In this document: piece by piece, positions 59,974 through 64,000 of the stretch
Layout of the letters: every line of letters begins with the position of its first letter
Numbering within the stretch: the stretch's first letter is position 1
Origin: Photobacterium angustum
GTDB taxonomy: Bacteria > Pseudomonadota > Gammaproteobacteria > Enterobacterales > Vibrionaceae
Direction: 5' to 3'
Length of the DNA stretch: 64,000 nucleotides
Assembly (NCBI RefSeq): GCF_003026365.1
Contig: NZ_PYOM01000023.1
Coordinates: 16,640 to 80,639 of the forward strand
Position numbers and translations under genes: made by a program
The notes under the pieces: generated by a model
Database searches by the model: none
Told to the model about the DNA's origin: nothing
The model's input: only the letters and a program-made list of their open reading frames with translations

Positions 59974-60894
59974 CTAAAAAATAGAACGTCCAATACGTTC
60001 AGATAGTTTCTCTAACGCTGCTGTCCCTGCAACAGAATTACCGGATTGATCAAGTTCTGGCGACCACACAGCAATCGTCATCTCACCCGGTACAATCGCA
60101 ACAATGCCACCACCTACACCAGACTTTCCTGGCATACCAACACGATAGGCAAATTCACCTGCACCATCATATAAACCACAGGTCGCAAGCAATGCATTTA
60201 TATGCTTACTTTGAGTTTGGCTGATAATTCTTTTTTTCGCGCCTAAAGGAAGCCCTTTATTTGCTAAATAGCTAAACGTTCTGGCGAGATCGACACAACT
60301 CATCTTAAGGGCGCAATAACTAAAATAATTAGTGAGCACTGGCATCACTTCGTTATCAAAGTTACCAAATGAGCGCATCAAATAAGCAATGGAAGCATTA
60401 CGATCGCTATGTTGCATTTCAGAGCTAGCCACTACTTTGTCGTAGACAATATTCGGATTACAAGAAAGCTCTCGTACTAATTCCAACATCCGATATTGCG
60501 GTGCACATAAACGACTATGCAGTAAATCCGACACCACAATCGCACCGGGATTAATAAACGGATTACGTGGGATACCTTTTTCTAGCTCAAGCTGGATCAT
60601 GGAGTTAAATGCATGACCTGATGGCTCTTTTCCAACTCGAGACCACAACTCTTCAGGCTCATATAAGGTCATTGCAAGTGTTAACGACAACACCTTAGAG
60701 ATAGATTGAATAGAAAAACCTTCTTGGCTATCACCCGCCTGAATAACTTCTCCGTCGTTATAGCACACTGCAATACCTAATTTACTCGCAGGTACGCTAG
60801 CTAAAGCAGGAATATAGTCAGCCACTTTTCCTTGACCTATCAATGGTCTCACTTCATCTAATACTTCATTTAGCAGTGTAGCTGTTGGCTTCAT
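59974..60894 (-). CDS. glsB: glutaminase
   Basis: This enzyme converts glutamine to glutamate and ammonia. The ATG at 60894 (MKPTATLLNEVLDEV) has GGAGAAAGAGAT upstream and gives 306 residues (E. coli YneH 308); the open frame beyond it lies inside a terminator hairpin. The serine-lactamase-like SxxK motif is Ser64-Lys67 (SIQSISKVL), with NPFINPGAIVVSDL and MPGKSGVGGGIVAIVPGE as further signatures. Confidence 0.94.
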   Translation of the reverse strand: MKPTATLLNEVLDEVRPLIGQGKVADYIPALASVPASKLGIAVCYNDGEVIQAGDSQEGFSIQSISKVLSLTLAMTLYEPEELWSRVGKEPSGHAFNSMIQLELEKGIPRNPFINPGAIVVSDLLHSRLCAPQYRMLELVRELSCNPNIVYDKVVASSEMQHSDRNASIAYLMRSFGNFDNEVMPVLTNYFSYCALKMSCVDLARTFSYLANKGLPLGAKKRIISQTQSKHINALLATCGLYDGAGEFAYRVGMPGKSGVGGGIVAIVPGEMTIAVWSPELDQSGNSVAGTAALEKLSERIGRSIF

Positions 60895-60912
60895 ATCTCT
60901 TTCTCCAAGGGG

Positions 60913-60943
60913 AAAAAAAGCCAACACAAGGTTGGCTTTTTCA
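60913..60943 (-). terminator. terminator of trmB
   Basis: On the minus strand AAAAAGCCAAC pairs with GTTGGCTTTTT around CTTGT, followed by T. It lies between trmB and glsB, ending only 12 bp before the glsB ribosome site, so glsB needs a promoter within or upstream of it, or readthrough. Confidence 0.85.
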
Positions 60944-61011
60944 TTGATTTAACGAAGCGTCATTAAATCAATAATTGTTTTATTTCTTCAGCATATAATG
61001 CCAAAGAGAAA

Positions 61012-61749
61012 TTATTCAGTACGCTCGTACTTCATATCCCAAACGCCGTGACCTAAACGATGACCACGAGCTTCGAATTTGGTTAATGGGCGATCTTCAG
61101 GACGATCAATATAATCACCGTTTGTTGCCGTATTACGGTAACCAGGCGCAGCATCCATCACTTCAACCATATGCTCAGCGTAATTTTCCCAGTCAGTTGC
61201 CATATGGAAAATACCGCCAATTTTAAGCTTTTTACGCAGCATTTCAGCAAATTCAGGCTGAACGATACGACGCTTATGGTGACGTGCTTTATGCCATGGG
61301 TCAGGGAAAAATAGCTGTACGGTATCTAAACTACCATCAGGGATCATGTATTCAAATACTTCAACGCCATCGTGACACATTACACGAAGGTTAGTTAAAC
61401 CTGCATCTTCCGCACCCATTAGACATGCACCCACACCAGGGCTATGAACTTCGATACCAATAAAGTTTTTCTCAGGGGCATTTTTAGCCATTTCAACTAA
61501 TGATGCACCCATACCAAAACCAATTTCCAACACGACTGGCGCTTCACGGTTAAATACTTCTTTCCAGTCCAGCATTTGCTTGGCGAAATCAATACCCATA
61601 GTTGGCCAGTTGTTTTCCATCGCATGTTCTTGGCCCTTAGTTAAACGGCCTTCACGACGGACAAAGCTACGGATCTTACGAACCAGTTTGCCATCTTCGG
61701 TAAATTCGGTCAGGGTCACTTCACCTGACTTCTTTGAAACTTCGCTCAT
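61012..61749 (-). CDS. trmB: tRNA (guanine-46-N7)-methyltransferase
   Basis: TrmB methylates G46 of tRNA with SAM. The ATG at 61749 (MSEVSKKSGEVTLTEFTEDGK, beginning MSEVSKKSGEV) gives 245 residues (E. coli 239). Signatures are VLEIGFGMGASLVEMA (about 68-83, SAM site), FIGIEVHSPGVGACL, and the catalytic QLFFPDPWHKARHHKRRI (about 146-163). It is divergent from mutY, 276 bp away, the conserved trmB/mutY arrangement. Confidence 0.96.
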   Translation of the reverse strand: MSEVSKKSGEVTLTEFTEDGKLVRKIRSFVRREGRLTKGQEHAMENNWPTMGIDFAKQMLDWKEVFNREAPVVLEIGFGMGASLVEMAKNAPEKNFIGIEVHSPGVGACLMGAEDAGLTNLRVMCHDGVEVFEYMIPDGSLDTVQLFFPDPWHKARHHKRRIVQPEFAEMLRKKLKIGGIFHMATDWENYAEHMVEVMDAAPGYRNTATNGDYIDRPEDRPLTKFEARGHRLGHGVWDMKYERTE

Positions 61750-62025
61750 GCTAATAACTATCCAAACAAAAAAGAAACGGATTGGCATTATCCAAAGTTA
61801 TCGACTCAATTCAAGTCTATCAATTGCGACAATGGCCAGTTTATGGTGCAATCTTGCCCATAATAGACAATAAATAACGTTGCACTTCTGTTTGCAGTAT
61901 AAGTGATTGCACTAGCGGACACCAATTTTCACTGTGTAGCGAAAAATAACTCAATAGCTACTCCTTATTGGCAAATGCCATATCCTTTTGCGCAGTATCA
62001 AAGATAAGTAGCTATAAACTGTAAA

Positions 62026-63102
62026 GTGAGCACAACATTGAGTACGACATTTTCCGATGCCATCTTAGCGTGGTACGACAAATTCGGCCGCAAAACCCTA
62101 CCTTGGCAACAAAACAAAACCCCATATAAAGTATGGCTTTCAGAGATCATGTTACAACAAACCCAAGTAGCAACTGTGATCCCTTACTTTGAACGTTTTA
62201 TGGAGCGCTTCCCTACCGTGCAAGACTTAGCGGCTGCAGAGCAAGATGAAGTCTTACACTTATGGACAGGGCTCGGCTATTACGCTCGCGCGCGTAACCT
62301 CCATAAAGCAGCACAATTAATTGTTAGCGAACATAACGGCATTTTCCCAACAGATATCGATCAAGTCCAAGCATTACCGGGTATTGGTCGTTCAACGGCT
62401 GGTGCTGTTCTGTCACTCTCACTCGCTCAACATCACCCTATCTTAGATGGCAATGTGAAACGAACACTTGCCCGTTGTTACGCGATTGAAGGCTGGCCAG
62501 GTAAGAAAACCGTTGAAAACAAATTATGGCAAATTGCTGAGACAAATACGCCCGAGATGGGAGTCGAGCGCTATAACCAAGCCATGATGGATATGGGAGC
62601 AATGATTTGTACCCGTAGTAAACCTAAATGTGAATTATGTCCCGTAAGCACACAATGCATTGCACTCAAAGAATTACGACAAACCGATTTTCCGGGTAAA
62701 AAACCGAAAAAAACCTTGCCTGAAAAACAAACATGGTTCGCTATTTTACAGTGCGACGATAAAGTTTGGTTAGAACAACGCCCACAAATCGGCATTTGGG
62801 GTGGCCTATGGTGCTTCCCTCAACATGACAATGCTGATTTAACGTCGCTATTAGACAAGCAATTAGGGCAACAACTATCACTTATCGAACAGCAAAGTCA
62901 GTTAACTGCTTTTCGTCATACGTTTAGCCATTATCATCTTGATATTGTGCCGATCTTATACGAACTTAAATCACAACCTACAGCGGTTAATGAAGCTTCA
63001 GGTCAATGGTATGATCTTAATAATCCACCAAAAATCGGATTAGCTGCACCAGTACAGAAAATTTTAGACAGTTTGGCATACTCGTTAAACCATCAAAAAT
63101 AA
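62026..63102 (+). CDS. mutY: A/G-specific adenine DNA glycosylase
   Basis: MutY removes adenine mispaired with 8-oxoguanine. The GTG at 62026 gives 358 residues (E. coli 350); an in-frame TTG four codons later is an alternative. Glu40 lies in SEIMLQQTQVATVIPYFERF, followed by the helix-hairpin-helix LPGIGRSTAGAV and YNQAMMDMGAMICT with the catalytic Asp. The four iron-sulfur cysteines are 195, 202, 205 and 211 (C-x6-C-x2-C-x5-C). The C-terminal domain is NUDIX-like. It is paired with yggX downstream. Confidence 0.97.
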   Translation: MSTTLSTTFSDAILAWYDKFGRKTLPWQQNKTPYKVWLSEIMLQQTQVATVIPYFERFMERFPTVQDLAAAEQDEVLHLWTGLGYYARARNLHKAAQLIVSEHNGIFPTDIDQVQALPGIGRSTAGAVLSLSLAQHHPILDGNVKRTLARCYAIEGWPGKKTVENKLWQIAETNTPEMGVERYNQAMMDMGAMICTRSKPKCELCPVSTQCIALKELRQTDFPGKKPKKTLPEKQTWFAILQCDDKVWLEQRPQIGIWGGLWCFPQHDNADLTSLLDKQLGQQLSLIEQQSQLTAFRHTFSHYHLDIVPILYELKSQPTAVNEASGQWYDLNNPPKIGLAAPVQKILDSLAYSLNHQK

Positions 63103-63230
63103 GGTGGTTTTTAGCGCTTTGATTTCCGTTCAGTGATGCTAGATGCCAGTCACTGACTCTGGTATAACTATCAACTAATCACTCATTTTCGCTGAGCCGT
63201 ATATCAGCGAGTTACAGTAAGGAATATTTC

Positions 63231-63503
63231 ATGAGTCGTACTGTTTTCTGTACTCGACTACAACAAGAGGCTGAAGGTTTAGACTTTCAACTTTACCCAG
63301 GTGAACTAGGCCAACGTATTTTTGATAATATTTCTAAGCAAGCATGGGCTGAATGGCAAGGGAAGCAAACCATGCTGATCAACGAGAAAAAACTCAACAT
63401 GATGAATCCAGAACATCGTCAGTTATTAGAAACTGAAATGGTGAAGTTTTTGTTCGAAGGTCAAGATGTGATTATTGACGGCTACACACCGCCAGAAAAA
63501 TAA
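63231..63503 (+). CDS. yggX: Fe(2+)-trafficking protein YggX
   Basis: YggX protects iron-sulfur clusters from oxidation and helps iron traffic. The 90-residue protein (E. coli 91) begins MSRTVFCTRLQQEAEGLDFQ (Cys7 conserved) and has FPGELGQRIFDN-like YPGELGQRIFDNISKQAWAE, then LINEKKLNMMNPEHRQLLE. It follows mutY by 128 bp, the standard pair. An inverted repeat lies just after it. Confidence 0.95.
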   Translation: MSRTVFCTRLQQEAEGLDFQLYPGELGQRIFDNISKQAWAEWQGKQTMLINEKKLNMMNPEHRQLLETEMVKFLFEGQDVIIDGYTPPEK

Positions 63504-63512
63504 AATTTATAA

Positions 63513-63558
63513 TTGAGGTTTCATCTCTTAATTTGCTTTAAATTGATGAAATCTCAAT
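63513..63558. repeat. inverted repeat after yggX
   Basis: TTGAGGTTTCATC (63513-63525) and GATGAAATCTCAA (63546-63558) are complementary with one mismatch (12 of 13 pairs) around a 20-nt loop. There is no T run, so it is either a non-standard terminator or a 3' stabilising hairpin. Confidence 0.55.
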
Positions 63559-63636
63559 AATGAATATCAAAATCACACCACAACGAACAAAAAGACAACA
63601 AACAACACTATTTATCTTTTTTTATTAAAAAAAGTG

Positions 63637-63665
63637 TTGACGAAAAGGCTGAAAACCCTTTTAAT
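63637..63665 (+). promoter_or_regulatory. tRNA operon promoter with GC-rich start region
   Basis: TTGACG (63637-63642) and TTTAAT (63660-63665) are separated by 17 bases. The start region AGCGCCCCG (63666-63674) is GC-rich, the feature that makes stable-RNA promoters sensitive to ppGpp in gammaproteobacteria. It ends three bases before tRNA-Phe. Confidence 0.75.
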
Positions 63666-63676
63666 AGCGCCCCGTT

Positions 63677-63752
63677 GCCTCGATAGCTCAGTCGGTAGAG
63701 CAGAGGATTGAAAATCCTCGTGTCGGTGGTTCGATTCCGCCTCGAGGCACCA
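63677..63752 (+). tRNA. tRNA-Phe (GAA)
   Basis: A 76-nt cloverleaf. The acceptor GCCTCGA pairs with TCGAGGC, the anticodon loop TTGAAAA has GAA, the T-loop is TTCGATT, and CCA is encoded. The arms match E. coli tRNA-Phe in layout. It is the first of three tRNA genes. Confidence 0.97.
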
Positions 63753-63795
63753 TTACTTCCCTTTCGAAGTTTGGTGCAAAGCAACCACAATCTGT

Positions 63796-63871
63796 TCCTC
63801 CTTAGTTCAGTTGGTAGAACGGCGGACTGTTAATCCGTATGTCGCTGGTTCAAGTCCAGCAGGAGGAGCCA
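63796..63871 (+). tRNA. tRNA-Asn (GTT)
   Basis: A 76-nt cloverleaf. The acceptor TCCTCCT pairs with AGGAGGA, the anticodon loop CTGTTAA has GTT, the T-loop is TTCAAGT, and GCCA closes it with encoded CCA. It lies 43 bp after tRNA-Phe. Confidence 0.97.
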
Positions 63872-63921
63872 CTATTTATTTCTTGGCTCAATAGAGCGGG
63901 GAAATTAAAAGAATATAGTGT

Positions 63922-63997
<76 letters not shown>

Positions 63998-64000
63998 TTT

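Overview
The window is an AT-rich (roughly 40% G+C by eye), densely coded piece of a gammaproteobacterial chromosome. Gene content and order (mazG-relA-rlmD-barA, rpoE-rseABC-lepA-lepB-rnc-era-recO-pdxJ-acpS, zapA-6S RNA-fau, epd-pgk-fbaA, metK-sprT-endA-rsmE-gshB-yqgE-ruvX, pilT/pilU beside yggS-proC-yggT-yggU) point to the Vibrionaceae, most likely Photobacterium or a close relative; the genus is an inference from synteny and protein flavour. Nearly everything is core housekeeping. There is no transposase, phage gene, CRISPR array or rRNA operon.

Layout. 1-4400 (minus strand): the 3'-truncated ispD, ftsB, eno and pyrG. 4400-10400: mazG, then an AT-rich insert of three small secreted or membrane proteins (one His/Cys-rich, one unrecognised, one CopL/DUF2946-like), then relA and rlmD. 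10455-13250: the hybrid kinase barA on the plus strand. 13350-22430 (minus): one long envelope-stress, translation and maturation cluster headed by rpoE, with a good sigma-E promoter and a structured leader. 22998-27100: nadB, the sdhE/ygfX pair, ygfZ and a YbaK-type deacylase. 27128-31176: accessory-looking genes: a patatin-like phospholipase divergent from a LysR regulator, a three-gene DUF134 / NifX-like / NqrM-like operon, and a small orphan gene.

31225-38800: a solo gcvH, ubiI, ubiH, ygfB, then zapA, 6S RNA, fau, rpiA and serA. 38868-45870: a SIMPL-domain protein, mscS, the glycolytic set fbaA-pgk-epd, and a DUF2333 protein. 46308-51960: metK behind a MetJ operator, sprT, the nuclease endA, rsmE, gshB, yqgE and ruvX. 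52320-59442: the pilus retraction ATPases pilU and pilT, divergent from yggS-proC-yggT-yggU, then a DUF4426 protein, rdgB and hemW. 59507-64000: a short YggN-like protein, glutaminase, trmB, mutY, yggX and a tRNA operon (Phe, Asn, Thr) running off the right edge.

The genes least explained by known systems are the metal-binding-looking cassette at 5445-6500 and the cysteine-rich operon at 29489-30523. The clearest regulatory sites are the sigma-E promoter and hairpin leader of rpoE, the MetJ boxes of metK, PurR-type palindromes at fbaA and serA, and the GC-rich start region of the tRNA promoter. No convincing wholly new system was found; the His/Cys-rich cassette is the best candidate.
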